Below are positions 7,287 to 15,429 of a stretch of DNA of 28,209 bases, one piece after another (position 1 is the first letter of the stretch; the number at the start of each line of letters is the position of its first letter). The stretch spans positions 1-28,209 of the forward strand of contig CALANV010000023.1 of assembly GCA_937926175.1 (NCBI GenBank), given 5' to 3'. This DNA is from an uncultured Rhodospirillales bacterium (GTDB taxonomy: Bacteria; Pseudomonadota; Alphaproteobacteria; CACIAM-22H2). Position numbers and translations under genes: made by a program. The notes below the pieces were generated by a model. The model saw only the letters and a list, made by a program, of their open reading frames with translations, ran no database searches and was not told the origin of the DNA.

Positions 7287-7676
7287 GTGGCTCGCCTCAT
7301 CACGACATTCAGCATTGTCGCGGCTGCCTTCTGGACCCTGCTGAGCCTGGGCGTCTGGGCGGCGGTCGAGATCGGCGGTGATCTGCTTTATGCGTCGATC
7401 GACTGGCTCTTCGCCGGCAATCGAGAATTCGTGGCCGTCGTAGGATCGCTGATCCGTTTCGTGCAGGGATTGGGCGTCGGACTGATCCTCGTAATCTGGT
7501 TGCTCGGCTGCGTCGCCATCGGCGCCATCGGTTTGTTCTTGCGACGAGTCGCACTTCAGCTCGAGGTGGGCCCGCCGGATCCGCTCTGGGATGCACGATC
7601 GGTGTGGAGCGATCAGCCCCGCCCCATGAAGGACGTCACGCCATCACGGGATCGGCTGCCGCCCCCGCAGGACTGA
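7287..7676 (+). CDS. Small two-helix membrane protein, unknown function
   Basis: A 129-residue protein starting at GTG 7287, chosen because AGAGGGA (7271-7277) lies nine bases upstream and the protein then starts right before a hydrophobic segment. Two membrane helices are visible (about residues 8-30 and 63-85). Between them is a stretch of about 30 residues (EIGGDLLYASIDWLFAGNREFV) that also has amphipathic character. The tail is polar and proline-rich (PPDPLWDARSVWSDQPRP...LPPPQD) and probably cytoplasmic. I do not recognise a family. The gene ends 13 bases from the convergent galE stop. Confidence 0.55.
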   Translation: MARLITTFSIVAAAFWTLLSLGVWAAVEIGGDLLYASIDWLFAGNREFVAVVGSLIRFVQGLGVGLILVIWLLGCVAIGAIGLFLRRVALQLEVGPPDPLWDARSVWSDQPRPMKDVTPSRDRLPPPQD

Positions 7677-7689
7677 AGGCGAGCGCCGC

Positions 7690-8676
7690 TCACCTCTGTC
7701 CGTATCGACGGACATGCCAACGCCATGCCGACGACACGATGGCATCGATGTCCGTGATGGCGGCGCGCCATCCCAGGGTGTCGAGAGCAGCAGCGGGGTC
7801 GGCGACAAGGACGGGAGGATCGCCCGCGCGGCGCGGTGCGAGGCGAGTGGGCACCTTGCGGCCGGCGACACGCTCGACTGCCTGCAGGACCTCCGCGACG
7901 GAGTGCCCGCGTCCGACGCCGAGGTTGAGCGCACGGCACGCGCCGCCGGCCATGAGAGCCTCCAGCGCGCGGACATGTGCCAGCGCGAGATCCGTCACAT
8001 GCACGTAGTCACGAATCGCCGTCCCATCCGGCGTCGGATAATCCGTTCCGTAGATGTCGACCGGCGGCAGATGCCCGAGAGCGGCCAGACAGGCGCGTGG
8101 AATGAGATGTGATTCCGGCTGATGGTCCTCGCCGATCTCGCCGTCCGGATCGGCCCCGGACGCGTTGAAGTAGCGGAGCGCCATCCATTTCAATCCATGG
8201 GCCCGCTCCATCGCCGCCAGTGCCCATTCGGCCATGAGCTTGGATTGCCCATAGGGGTTTACGGGACGCGTCGGATGGCTCTCGGGAATCGGCACGCGTT
8301 CCGGTTCGCCGTAGACGGCTGCCGTCGACGAGAAGACGACCGTCGCAACGCCCACGGCGCGCATTGCCTCGAGCAAGGACAAGACGCCGACGAAGTTGTT
8401 GCGATAGAAGTGAGCGGGTTCACGGACGGACTCGCCCACCTCGATGGAGCCCGCAAGGTGAATGACCGCGGCGATTTCGTACGCGGCCAGTGTGCGCTCG
8501 ACGAGCGGCCGATCCAGCAGATCGCCCTCGACGCAGGGCCCCCAGCGGACCGCCTCCCGGTGTCCGGAGCGGAAGTCGTCGAGAACGACAGGCGTGAATC
8601 CGGCGGCGGCGAGCGCCTTGGCGACGTGTGAGCCGATATAGCCGGCGCCCCCCGTCACAAGAATGTTGCGACCCAC
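7690..8676 (-). CDS. galE: UDP-glucose 4-epimerase
   Basis: A 328-residue extended short-chain dehydrogenase that interconverts UDP-glucose and UDP-galactose (possibly also the N-acetyl forms) using bound NAD. It shows the NAD-binding GGAGYIGSH (9-17), the catalytic SST near 116-118, and the Y-x3-K pair at Tyr142/Lys146 in NPYGQSKLMAE. Further GalE signatures are RYFNASGADPDGEIGE and DGTAIRDYVHVTDLALAH. The length is normal. It is likely to feed the LPS or exopolysaccharide pathway, whose genes start about 10 kb to the right. It is divergent from the membrane protein at 8788, with about 110 bases of shared promoter region. Confidence 0.95.
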   Translation of the reverse strand: MGRNILVTGGAGYIGSHVAKALAAAGFTPVVLDDFRSGHREAVRWGPCVEGDLLDRPLVERTLAAYEIAAVIHLAGSIEVGESVREPAHFYRNNFVGVLSLLEAMRAVGVATVVFSSTAAVYGEPERVPIPESHPTRPVNPYGQSKLMAEWALAAMERAHGLKWMALRYFNASGADPDGEIGEDHQPESHLIPRACLAALGHLPPVDIYGTDYPTPDGTAIRDYVHVTDLALAHVRALEALMAGGACRALNLGVGRGHSVAEVLQAVERVAGRKVPTRLAPRRAGDPPVLVADPAAALDTLGWRAAITDIDAIVSSAWRWHVRRYGQR

Positions 8677-8787
8677 CTTGCGCTCCCGTTCGATCGTCCG
8701 TCCGGTGCTCTATTAGCAGAACCGGGCGACGGCAAGACGAAAAGAGTTGACGACGGCGGCCATGAGGCCGTCTACATCTCGGCCCTG

Positions 8788-9744
8788 ATGCGCCGTTCCT
8801 GGCTGTTCTCAACGGCAAAAGCCGCCGTAACGCTCTTCCTCGTCGGGCTGCTGGCCTATCGCGTCGACCTCAAGCCGGTTGCCGAGCGTCTTGGCCGGAT
8901 TGATGTCGTCCTCGTCGCAGCCGCCACGATGGTGATGCTGTCACAGCTTCTCCTCGCCGGCTGGCGATGGTCGCTCGTGATCAGGGCGCTCGGTGACGAA
9001 CTCCGCCGCCGAGCGGTCGTTCGCCTGACGTTGATCGGCCAGTTCTTCAATCAGACCTTGCCGTCGGCGATCGGCGGCGATGCCGTCCGGGCCTGGCTCG
9101 CGACGTACGAAGGCCTGCCCCTGGGCAAAGCCATCAACGGCGTGCTGATCGATCGCGTGATCGCGCTGCTCGTCCTGATCATGATCATCGGGGTGACGTT
9201 GCCGCTGCTGGCCGACAGAGTCCCGGACCCGGCGTTCTACGGCGCGGCTGCAGGGATCGTCGCCGCGACAGCGGCGGGTCTGCTCGTTTTTTTCACCGTG
9301 AGCGATCGTGCGACCGCTGTCCTGGCGCGGTGGCGCGTGACGGCGCCGCTGGCGCGCCTCGTGGCCGATCTGCGATGCAGTTTGAGTGATCCCGTCCGCA
9401 CCGCGCCAATCGTGGCGCTCTCAGTCGCCGTGCATCTAGGCGTGATCAGCGTCGGATGGCTGATTGCATGCGCCCTGTCGATCGACGTCACGCTGGTCGA
9501 CTGCATCGTCCTAATTCCGCCCGTGGTGTTGCTGACGACGCTGCCGATCTCGATTGCAGGCTGGGGTGTTCGCGAAGGCGCCATGGTCGTCGGGTTCGGC
9601 TTCCTGGGGGTCGCCGCCCCCGAGGCACTGGCCATGTCCGTGGTCTTCGGCCTCGTTCAGGTTGCAGCCGGCCTGCCCGGCGGGGCGATTTGGCTGTTCC
9701 AGCGGCGGCCGACTGCCGTCCCCGACGGCGGAGATGCACGCTAG
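8788..9744 (+). CDS. Flippase-like / lysylphosphatidylglycerol synthase TM-domain family protein (UPF0104)
   Basis: A 318-residue polytopic membrane protein with about eight hydrophobic segments (first at about 11-27, then 46-65). The motifs GQFFNQTLPSAIGGDAVRAWLATYEGLPLGKAINGVLIDRVIAL and the later PISIAGWGVREGAMVVGFGFLGV are characteristic of the lysylphosphatidylglycerol synthase TM-region family. Stand-alone members lack the C-terminal aminoacyl-transferase domain of MprF. They are often found beside glycosyltransferases and are suspected to move lipids or lipid-linked sugars across the inner membrane; the substrate here is unknown. The position opposite galE fits an envelope role. A bulged hairpin follows the stop. 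Confidence 0.85.
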   Translation: MRRSWLFSTAKAAVTLFLVGLLAYRVDLKPVAERLGRIDVVLVAAATMVMLSQLLLAGWRWSLVIRALGDELRRRAVVRLTLIGQFFNQTLPSAIGGDAVRAWLATYEGLPLGKAINGVLIDRVIALLVLIMIIGVTLPLLADRVPDPAFYGAAAGIVAATAAGLLVFFTVSDRATAVLARWRVTAPLARLVADLRCSLSDPVRTAPIVALSVAVHLGVISVGWLIACALSIDVTLVDCIVLIPPVVLLTTLPISIAGWGVREGAMVVGFGFLGVAAPEALAMSVVFGLVQVAAGLPGGAIWLFQRRPTAVPDGGDAR

Positions 9745-9757
9745 CGCCGATCGCATT

Positions 9758-9791
9758 CTCCAGGCTCCAGGCCCCATCCCCGGAGCCGGAG
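9758..9791. terminator. Hairpin between convergent genes (flippase-like gene and sdhAF4)
   Basis: CTCC-A-GGCTCC (9758-9768) pairs with GGAGCC-GGAG (9782-9791). This gives a 10-bp stem with one bulged A and a 13-base C-rich loop, lying between two genes that point at each other. There is no T-run. Confidence 0.4.
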
Positions 9792-9806
9792 ACACGACCG
9801 TTGCCG

Positions 9807-9832
9807 CCGGTCAGAAATCCCGGTCAGAAATC
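9807..9832. repeat. Tandem 13-bp duplication spanning the sdhAF4 stop codon
   Basis: CCGGTCAGAAATC occurs at 9807-9819 and again, directly adjacent, at 9820-9832. The second copy contains the stop (TCA on the plus strand, 9824-9826) and the final Phe and part of the Asp codon of the minus-strand gene. The first copy is a non-coding duplicate just past the stop. Confidence 0.8.
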
Positions 9833-10048
9833 AATGCACCGGCCCCCACGTTCCCAATCGCCGAAACGTGTCGGCTCGGGACCGGCCGGCCCACCAATTT
9901 CCTCGGGTCGCGCGTGCGGTGCCGCCCGGCTGCGATCCGGGGACGCAGCACCCGATTCAGGCGGCGCCGGATTCCCCGGCTCCTCCGACTTCGGTACCGA
10001 CGCGTGATCGCTGTCGCTTCGTGATTTTGGATCCGGATTGATGCTCAT
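9824..10048 (-). CDS. Succinate dehydrogenase assembly factor 4 family protein (DUF1674)
   Basis: A 74-residue protein ending in GPEPTRFGDWERGGRCIDF, the hallmark C-terminus of the DUF1674/SdhAF4 family. Eukaryotic members bind the FAD-loaded flavoprotein subunit of succinate dehydrogenase and help assemble complex II; the bacterial proteins are presumed to do the same in the cytoplasm. The N-terminal half is polar and disordered-looking, rich in Pro, Ser and charged residues, as is usual. The start ATG at 10048 (MSINPDPKS) is chosen for a typical length; in-frame upstream ATGs exist at 10072 and 10108. In my recollection this gene often sits next to htpX and rsmB in alphaproteobacteria, as here. 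It is divergent from htpX. Confidence 0.88.
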   Translation of the reverse strand: MSINPDPKSRSDSDHASVPKSEEPGNPAPPESGAASPDRSRAAPHARPEEIGGPAGPEPTRFGDWERGGRCIDF

Positions 10049-10061
10049 ATCATCGATATGA
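10045..10061. promoter_or_regulatory. Dyad overlapping the sdhAF4 start codon
   Basis: TCATATC-ATC-GATATGA is a 7+3+7 perfect inverted repeat. It includes the sdhAF4 ATG (10046-10048, minus) and lies about 90 bases before htpX. It may be a binding site for a regulator shared by the two divergent genes, or coincidence. Confidence 0.25.
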
Positions 10062-10148
10062 CGCACCTGCATCGCCTGGGCAAGGCTTGAACGCAAGCAC
10101 GGCGGCAACTATGTAGGCGGCGCAAGGTCGATCAATCCGGGTCGCGCC

Positions 10149-11018
10149 ATGAATTACTTCCGTACCGGTCTGCTGCTGGCCGTTCTCACGGGGCTCTTCG
10201 TTGCCGTCGGCTCGCTGATCGGCGGCACGTCGGGCATGGTGATCGCGTTCCTGTTCGCGCTCGGGACGAACCTGTTCGCGTACTGGAACGCCGACAAGCT
10301 GATTCTCCGCATGTACGGGGCGCATCCCGTCGATCGCACTACGGCCCCGCAGCTCTACGGCATCGTCGAGCAGCTTGCCGAGCGCGCCGGGCTGCCGATG
10401 CCGAAGGTCTACATCATCAACAACGAGCAACCCAACGCCTTCGCGACGGGGCGAAACCCGGAGAACGCGGCGGTTGCCGTGACGACCGGACTCCTGCGCA
10501 TGCTCAACAGCGAGGAGATCGCGGGCGTCCTGGCGCACGAACTCGCCCACATCAAACACCGTGACACGCTGACCATGACGATCGCCGCCTCGCTTGGCGG
10601 CGCCATCGGCATGCTGGCGAATTTCGCCTTCCTCTTTGGGGGTGCGCGCGACGAGAACGGCAACCCCTCGCCCATCGGATGGATCGGCGCGCTTGCGGTC
10701 ATGATCCTGGCGCCGATCACGGCGATGCTCGTGCAAAGCGCCATCAGCCGCGGCCGCGAATTCGAAGCGGACCGGGAAGGCGCCAGACTGTGCGGACGCC
10801 CGCTCTGGCTGGCCAACGCACTGGCCAAGATCCAGCGCGCTGCCGCCGTGATCGAGAACTACGATGCCGAGCGCAATCCGGCGACTGCCCACCTGTTCAT
10901 CGTGAATCCGCTCCACGGCCACGCGTGGGACAGCCTGTTCTCGACGCATCCGCCGACCGAGGAGCGGATCCGGCGCCTGCGCCTCATGGCCGGCGCCGCC
11001 GCAGGTCCCTGGGGCTGA
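10149..11018 (+). CDS. htpX: Membrane zinc metalloprotease HtpX
   Basis: A 289-residue M48-family protease of the inner membrane that takes part in quality control of membrane proteins together with FtsH. Two N-terminal membrane helices are visible (about 5-24 and 28-46). The zinc site is HELAH at 130-134, and the downstream ligand glutamate is in EFEAD (204-208). A further hydrophobic pair lies between them (about 145-164 and 178-197). The C-terminus carries the family motif LFSTHPPTEERIRRL. The length is normal for alphaproteobacterial HtpX. The ATG follows GTCGCGCC with no strong ribosome site. Heat or envelope-stress control is typical of the family; no heat-shock promoter can be assigned here. 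Confidence 0.95.
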   Translation: MNYFRTGLLLAVLTGLFVAVGSLIGGTSGMVIAFLFALGTNLFAYWNADKLILRMYGAHPVDRTTAPQLYGIVEQLAERAGLPMPKVYIINNEQPNAFATGRNPENAAVAVTTGLLRMLNSEEIAGVLAHELAHIKHRDTLTMTIAASLGGAIGMLANFAFLFGGARDENGNPSPIGWIGALAVMILAPITAMLVQSAISRGREFEADREGARLCGRPLWLANALAKIQRAAAVIENYDAERNPATAHLFIVNPLHGHAWDSLFSTHPPTEERIRRLRLMAGAAAGPWG

Positions 11019-11045
11019 GGGGAAAATCGCGTCAACGCCGGACGG

Positions 11046-11183
11046 CTAACGCGCCGGCGCCCACACGACAGAATCGGCGTTAAGATGGACGGCCGCAACG
11101 GCCGGCGGTGGAGCTGCGCTCGCTGCCGCGATGCCCAGCAGGATCAGACCGACGGCCAGGACAAGAGCTTCGATGTGAGACAT
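11046..11183 (-). CDS. Possible 45-residue secreted or membrane peptide
   Basis: This is a short frame read directly from the sequence. It begins MSHIEALVLAVGLILLGIAAASAAPPP and ends VVWAPAR before TAG. GGAG lies about 10 bases ahead of the ATG. A single hydrophobic stretch ends in ASA-APPP, which resembles a signal peptide cleavage site. It lies between htpX and rsmB and points opposite to rsmB. The family is not recognised, and a chance ORF cannot be excluded. Confidence 0.4.
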   Translation of the reverse strand: MSHIEALVLAVGLILLGIAAASAAPPPAVAAVHLNADSVVWAPAR

Positions 11184-11264
11184 GCCTTTTCGCTCCATCA
11201 CCGGCCATAACGGCGCGCGGGCCCGGTCTATTCCCCGCCAAGCCGCGTCGCCCGCCCGTGCCGC

Positions 11265-12557
11265 ATGCTAGCCGACGGACTTGCCGCACGGCGGTCGGCA
11301 CTGGAGGTTGTACAGAATGTGCTCGAGCGTCGGCAGCCGCTCGACCAAGCCCTGGCGCAGAGCCACAGTTTTGCCGTTCTTCCGGTTCGCGACCGTGCCT
11401 TCGTCCGGCTGATCGTGACGACGCTGCTGCGCCGGTTGGGGCAGATCGACACGGTGCTCGGACACTGCCTCGATCGACCATTGCCGCCGCGCGCGGCGGT
11501 CGTTCGTGACGTCCTTCGCATCGGGGCCGTCCAGCTCCTGTTCCTCCGGGTCCCGCCGCACGCCGCCGTCAGTACCAGCGTATCGATCCTCGGCTGTCGA
11601 CGGGCCGCCTACCGCGCCCTCGTCAACGCCGTGCTGCGACGGCTGGCACGGGAAGGGGCCGCCCTGCTTGCGGCAACCGATGCCGAACGCGTCAACCTGC
11701 CGGCGTGGTTGTGGCGATCCTGGACCGCCGCGTACGGCGAGCCCGCCACACGCGCGATCGCCCGGATGCTGATGACGGCGCCGCCCCTCGACATAACGGT
11801 CAAGAGAGAGCCGGAAATATGGGCACGGCGGCTCGACGCGCGCCTTCTGCCGACCGGGACGCTGCGGCGCGACGACGTCGGGCTCGTGAGCGAACTCCCC
11901 GGCTACGACGAAGGAGCATGGTGGGTGCAGGATGCCGCCGCCGCAATCCCCGTCCGCCTCTTCGGGAACATTCGTGACGAGACGGTCGCCGACCTCTGCG
12001 CTGCGCCGGGCGGCAAGGCCGCGCAGCTCGCGGCTGCCGGCGCACGCGTCATCGCCGTCGACAGATCGGAGCCGCGTCTTGCGCGTCTGAAGCAGAACCT
12101 GGCGCGCCTGCGGCTCGACGCGACGGTGGTCGCGGCCGACGCCGTCATGTGGCGGCCACCCGAACCGGTCCGCTTCGTGCTGCTCGACGCACCCTGCTCC
12201 GCGACCGGCACGCTGCGCCGGCACCCCGATGCCCTCTGGCTTAAATCGCCCGAGGACGTGACACGCCTGACGCCATTGCAGGACCGTCTCCTCGACGCCG
12301 CGGTCGAAATGCTGGCACCGGGCGGCGTCCTGGTTTACGTGACCTGCTCGCTTCAACCAGAGGAAGGGCCCGAGAGAATATCGGCGCTGCTGGCACGCAG
12401 TCGACGGGTCGTCCGGCGGGCGATCCAGCCGAGCGAGATCGCCGGCCTCGCCGACCTGATCACGTCCGACGGCGACCTGCGGACGCTCCCCTGCCACTTG
12501 GCCGACCTGGGTGGCGTCGACGGGTTCTACGCGGCGCGCCTCGTTCGAACAGCCTGA
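11265..12557 (+). CDS. rsmB: 16S rRNA (cytosine-967 C5) methyltransferase
   Basis: A 430-residue protein with an N-terminal NusB-like RNA-binding domain (about 5-135) and a C-terminal Rossmann-fold methyltransferase. It uses S-adenosylmethionine to methylate C967 of 16S rRNA. SAM-binding CAAPGGKAAQLA lies at 245-256, followed by AVDRSEPRLARL. The two cysteines of m5C chemistry are present: Cys311 in DAPCSATG (release) and Cys361 in TCS (covalent catalysis). The order rsmB then rpe then heparinase-like is a familiar alphaproteobacterial arrangement, but here lptE and lptD lie between rsmB and rpe. The ATG at 11265 has only a weak ribosome site. Confidence 0.94.
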   Translation: MLADGLAARRSALEVVQNVLERRQPLDQALAQSHSFAVLPVRDRAFVRLIVTTLLRRLGQIDTVLGHCLDRPLPPRAAVVRDVLRIGAVQLLFLRVPPHAAVSTSVSILGCRRAAYRALVNAVLRRLAREGAALLAATDAERVNLPAWLWRSWTAAYGEPATRAIARMLMTAPPLDITVKREPEIWARRLDARLLPTGTLRRDDVGLVSELPGYDEGAWWVQDAAAAIPVRLFGNIRDETVADLCAAPGGKAAQLAAAGARVIAVDRSEPRLARLKQNLARLRLDATVVAADAVMWRPPEPVRFVLLDAPCSATGTLRRHPDALWLKSPEDVTRLTPLQDRLLDAAVEMLAPGGVLVYVTCSLQPEEGPERISALLARSRRVVRRAIQPSEIAGLADLITSDGDLRTLPCHLADLGGVDGFYAARLVRTA

Positions 12558-12643
12558 GATCCGGTATCCCGATCTCACTGATTGGCACAACGACCGCAGA
12601 CCGGTACTATCGCGAGCCGCAACAGCGACGATCCTCGACCGTG

Positions 12644-13231
12644 ATGCGCCGACTCCCACTTGCGATCCTTCTTGCTGGCCTGCTTGGCGCAGCGGGATGC
12701 GGCTTCGAGCCACTCTATGCCCGGCGAGAAGGACAGGTCAACGTTCCGGAACAGCTGCAGAAAATACGGATCGGGGAGATCAGCGCACCGGTCCCGCATA
12801 TTCTGGCCGACTTCGATTTCCAGCCGGAGAACGCGCGCTCGAGTCAGATCCTGCGGAACTACCTGCTGGACGACCTCTCGCCGCGCGGAACCCCGGCCAA
12901 GGCCGAGTACGTGTTGAACATCCGCCTCATCGAGCCGCGGACCAATCTGGCGATCGATCGCAGCGACACGGTGATACGTTACGGTTACTCGGCCACGGCG
13001 CGTTTCACGCTGAACGACGCAGGTGGTCGTACCGTTTACAGTGGCTCGGCCTCTTCGTCGACGACGTTCGAAGCCTCGAGCTCGGAGTTCGCAACGGTTT
13101 CGAGCCAGCGCGATGCACGCGATCGCGTCATGCAGGCGATCAGCGCCGACATCCGCAACCAGTTGGCGGTGTTCTTCCACGGCCAGCAGCGCCAGCACGC
13201 CGCACGGCCCAACGCGACGGCGACGCGCTAG
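12644..13231 (+). CDS. lptE: LPS assembly lipoprotein LptE-like
   Basis: A 195-residue lipoprotein. The signal MRRLPLAILLAGLLGAAGC leads to a cysteine at residue 19, followed by GFEPLYA, the classic start of mature LptE. LptE plugs the LptD barrel in the outer membrane and aids its folding and LPS delivery. The body has the LptE-like pattern: SQILRNYLLDDL, the repeating strand YVLNIRLIEPRTNLAIDRSDTVIRYGYSATARFTL, and a C-terminal helix with DARDRVMQAISADIRNQLAVFF. A GTG directly before the ATG is an alternative start. It lies 86 bases after rsmB and converges on lptD with overlapping stop codons. The more usual place for lptE is between leuS and holA. Confidence 0.85.
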   Translation: MRRLPLAILLAGLLGAAGCGFEPLYARREGQVNVPEQLQKIRIGEISAPVPHILADFDFQPENARSSQILRNYLLDDLSPRGTPAKAEYVLNIRLIEPRTNLAIDRSDTVIRYGYSATARFTLNDAGGRTVYSGSASSSTTFEASSSEFATVSSQRDARDRVMQAISADIRNQLAVFFHGQQRQHAARPNATATR

Positions 13232-15429
13232 AACACCTGACTCCTGAGTTCGCCCAGATTCCGAAACACGACGCGGAACAGGATCGTGTCGTCCGGCGGG
13301 TTGTCGCCCGTGCCGATGCGCCGTCGCGAGAGATCGATCCCGGCCAGGATGCACTCGTCCTCGTAGATCAGGCTGGCGCCGCCGAGGAGCTGCCCCTCGT
13401 CCTCCTCGCTGAGGCTGCGGACATCGTAGACCTGGACGCGCCAATATCGCGTGAGATTGGCACTCAGCGTGGTCGAGACCTGCTCGATGTCGAACGGCGA
13501 CACCGTCTGCGTGTCGCGCTCGAAGAACACATAGGAAACCCCCAGTCGCAAGGCGGGCGGGCCGAGCGCAAGGCCGGCGATGGTCCGCTGCGCCTCCAGG
13601 TTCTCTTTGTCCAGCTGGAAGCTGTATGAAGCCGAGAGCCATGGATGCGGCGAAATGGCGAAGCGCCCGACGATGTCGGACTGCTGATCCTTGAGGCCGG
13701 AGGCTTCCGTGAAACCAGGCTGATCCTGCAATCGATAGCTCTGGCCGAGGAGGAGGCTGGCACTGCCGCCGGTCAGGCGGGTGATCGAGGTGTTGATGCC
13801 GTAGGTGACGCGCTGGCCGCCTTCGAGGCGGTCGATGCCGGTGAACCGGTTCGGCCGGAACAGACTGGTCACGTCGAACTCGATGCTGCGGCTGTCCTCG
13901 TTCGGAAAGTCGGACTGATCGCCGAGGTTCGGTGCGGCGGTGAACGAAACGATCGGCTCCACGATCGTGCGGAACGTCTCGCTCTGACGGACGAGCGGGT
14001 AGCGCCAGCCGAGCGTCACCTGCGGAAAGATCCGCCCCATGACGCCGTCGTCGGCCGGGCGATTTGGATCGTCGGGATTGTCCGCATTCGTCACATTGTA
14101 GACGGCGCCGAGCAGACGCGCCGACAGCGTGTAGATCTCGCCGCTCGGCGCATAATAGGGCAGCGACCAGCCCACCTGCGTCGCGATGCGCTGCGTCCGT
14201 GTACCGTCGGACCGATAAATCGACAGGCCGTTCGCATCGAACGAGAAACGGCCGCCATAGGCGTCAGGCTCACCAATCGTGCTGTACTCGAGCAGCGGCA
14301 GGACCAAGGGCGCCAGGCCCGGATCGTCGCCTGGTCGCAGCCCCTGGAACGCGTAGGCGTTCATCGCCGCATAGCTGCGGCCCTGGAAGCGTTCGGTGAA
14401 AAGATTCGACGTAAGCGTGTTCTGATCGAGAAATCCGTAGCGTGTCAGCAATCTGTAACGCTGCAGGTACGTATCGTCCGTTGCACGCGCGATATCGAAT
14501 CCCCAGCGCCACTCGTCGTCGATGTCGAAGCGTCCCGTGCCCTTGATGTGGCCGCGGATCTCGTGCCCCGCGACGGGTTCGCCGTTGGAATCTCGGTTGC
14601 GCGCGTTCGTGATGCTGCCGTTGAACTCATAGGCGCCGCGCGTCGTCCGCTCGCGGTATTGGCCACCCAGAACCGGGTTATCCTCGCTGACATACATCGG
14701 CTCGAACGTGAAATCCGCCGACGAGCCAAGGGTCTGGAAATACGGTGCGATGAAGATCGTGCCCAGCACGCTGGAGCTGCCGAACTCGGGTGCCAGAAAG
14801 CCGCTCTCGCGCTGGACCGTACCGTCCGGGTGCGAAAAGTAGGGCGTGTACATCACCGGCACGCCATAGATCTCCAGCCACGCATTGTTGTACGTAATCT
14901 GGCGCGCCGCCTCGTCATGTGTGACACGCTGCGCCTTGAGCTGCCAGAGCGGTGCCCGCGTCGGGTCGGTCTTGCACAGATCGCACGGGCTGTAGACCGC
15001 CTTGCGGACGGAAACGAGGGTTCCGCTTGCCCTGCGTCCGCTGACGGCGGCAAGCCGGGATTGATCGGCGAGCAGCGCCCGAAAGTTCTGGATGATGCCG
15101 TCGCGAAAATCATCCGTCAGCTCGACAAAGTCGGCAAACAGGACGTCCCCGGTCGGCTCGATCAGCGTGACGTTGCCGGTCGCCGTGATCAGGTTGACGC
15201 GGCGATTGTACGTGAGCGTGTCGGCACGGAGGACCCGATCACCCTGGCTGATCTCGACATTGCCGCGGGCGGTCACGATGTCCAGTTCCCGGTCGTACGT
15301 GACCTCGTCGGCCTTGAGCACAGCCGGCAGATCGCGGATTTCGTCCTGCGCCAGCACCGGCACCGGCGACGTATTCACGCAAAAGGCGATCGCAATGCCC
15401 GCGGCAACGTGCGTCCAGTTTCGTTTCAC
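13228..15429 (-). CDS. lptD: LPS assembly outer-membrane protein LptD
   Basis: A 733-residue outer-membrane beta-barrel that inserts lipopolysaccharide into the outer leaflet. A signal peptide ends near VLAQ (about residue 28). The periplasmic OstA/LptA-like beta-jellyroll domain follows (about 38-120, LKADEVTYDRELDIVTARGNVEI). A CxxC motif in VYSPCDLCKTDPTRAPLWQLKA is typical of alphaproteobacterial LptD, and a C-terminal cysteine in IYEDECILAG is a candidate disulfide partner. The remainder is an alternating beta-barrel pattern ending in RVVFRNLGELRSQVF. The stop CTA (plus strand) interlocks with that of lptE. It is divergent from rpe with about 195 bases between, which should hold its promoter. 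Confidence 0.95.
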   Translation of the reverse strand: MKRNWTHVAAGIAIAFCVNTSPVPVLAQDEIRDLPAVLKADEVTYDRELDIVTARGNVEISQGDRVLRADTLTYNRRVNLITATGNVTLIEPTGDVLFADFVELTDDFRDGIIQNFRALLADQSRLAAVSGRRASGTLVSVRKAVYSPCDLCKTDPTRAPLWQLKAQRVTHDEAARQITYNNAWLEIYGVPVMYTPYFSHPDGTVQRESGFLAPEFGSSSVLGTIFIAPYFQTLGSSADFTFEPMYVSEDNPVLGGQYRERTTRGAYEFNGSITNARNRDSNGEPVAGHEIRGHIKGTGRFDIDDEWRWGFDIARATDDTYLQRYRLLTRYGFLDQNTLTSNLFTERFQGRSYAAMNAYAFQGLRPGDDPGLAPLVLPLLEYSTIGEPDAYGGRFSFDANGLSIYRSDGTRTQRIATQVGWSLPYYAPSGEIYTLSARLLGAVYNVTNADNPDDPNRPADDGVMGRIFPQVTLGWRYPLVRQSETFRTIVEPIVSFTAAPNLGDQSDFPNEDSRSIEFDVTSLFRPNRFTGIDRLEGGQRVTYGINTSITRLTGGSASLLLGQSYRLQDQPGFTEASGLKDQQSDIVGRFAISPHPWLSASYSFQLDKENLEAQRTIAGLALGPPALRLGVSYVFFERDTQTVSPFDIEQVSTTLSANLTRYWRVQVYDVRSLSEEDEGQLLGGASLIYEDECILAGIDLSRRRIGTGDNPPDDTILFRVVFRNLGELRSQVF

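Noticed and set aside
7690..8676. galE as part of a Leloir galactose operon
   Set aside because: No galK, galT or galM is nearby; the neighbours suggest envelope sugar supply instead.
10050..10949. 299-codon frame opposite htpX
   Set aside because: It is antisense to htpX with its zinc motif, and has charged, low-complexity composition.
11268..12713. 481-codon open frame opposite rsmB
   Set aside because: It is antisense to rsmB, which has all methyltransferase motifs, and its composition is Arg/Gly/Gln-rich with no fold signature.
12511..13629. 372-codon plus-strand frame across rsmB, lptE and lptD
   Set aside because: It overlaps the lptE gene in another frame and runs antisense to lptD; the lipoprotein signal and GCGFEPLYA motif support the lptE frame instead.
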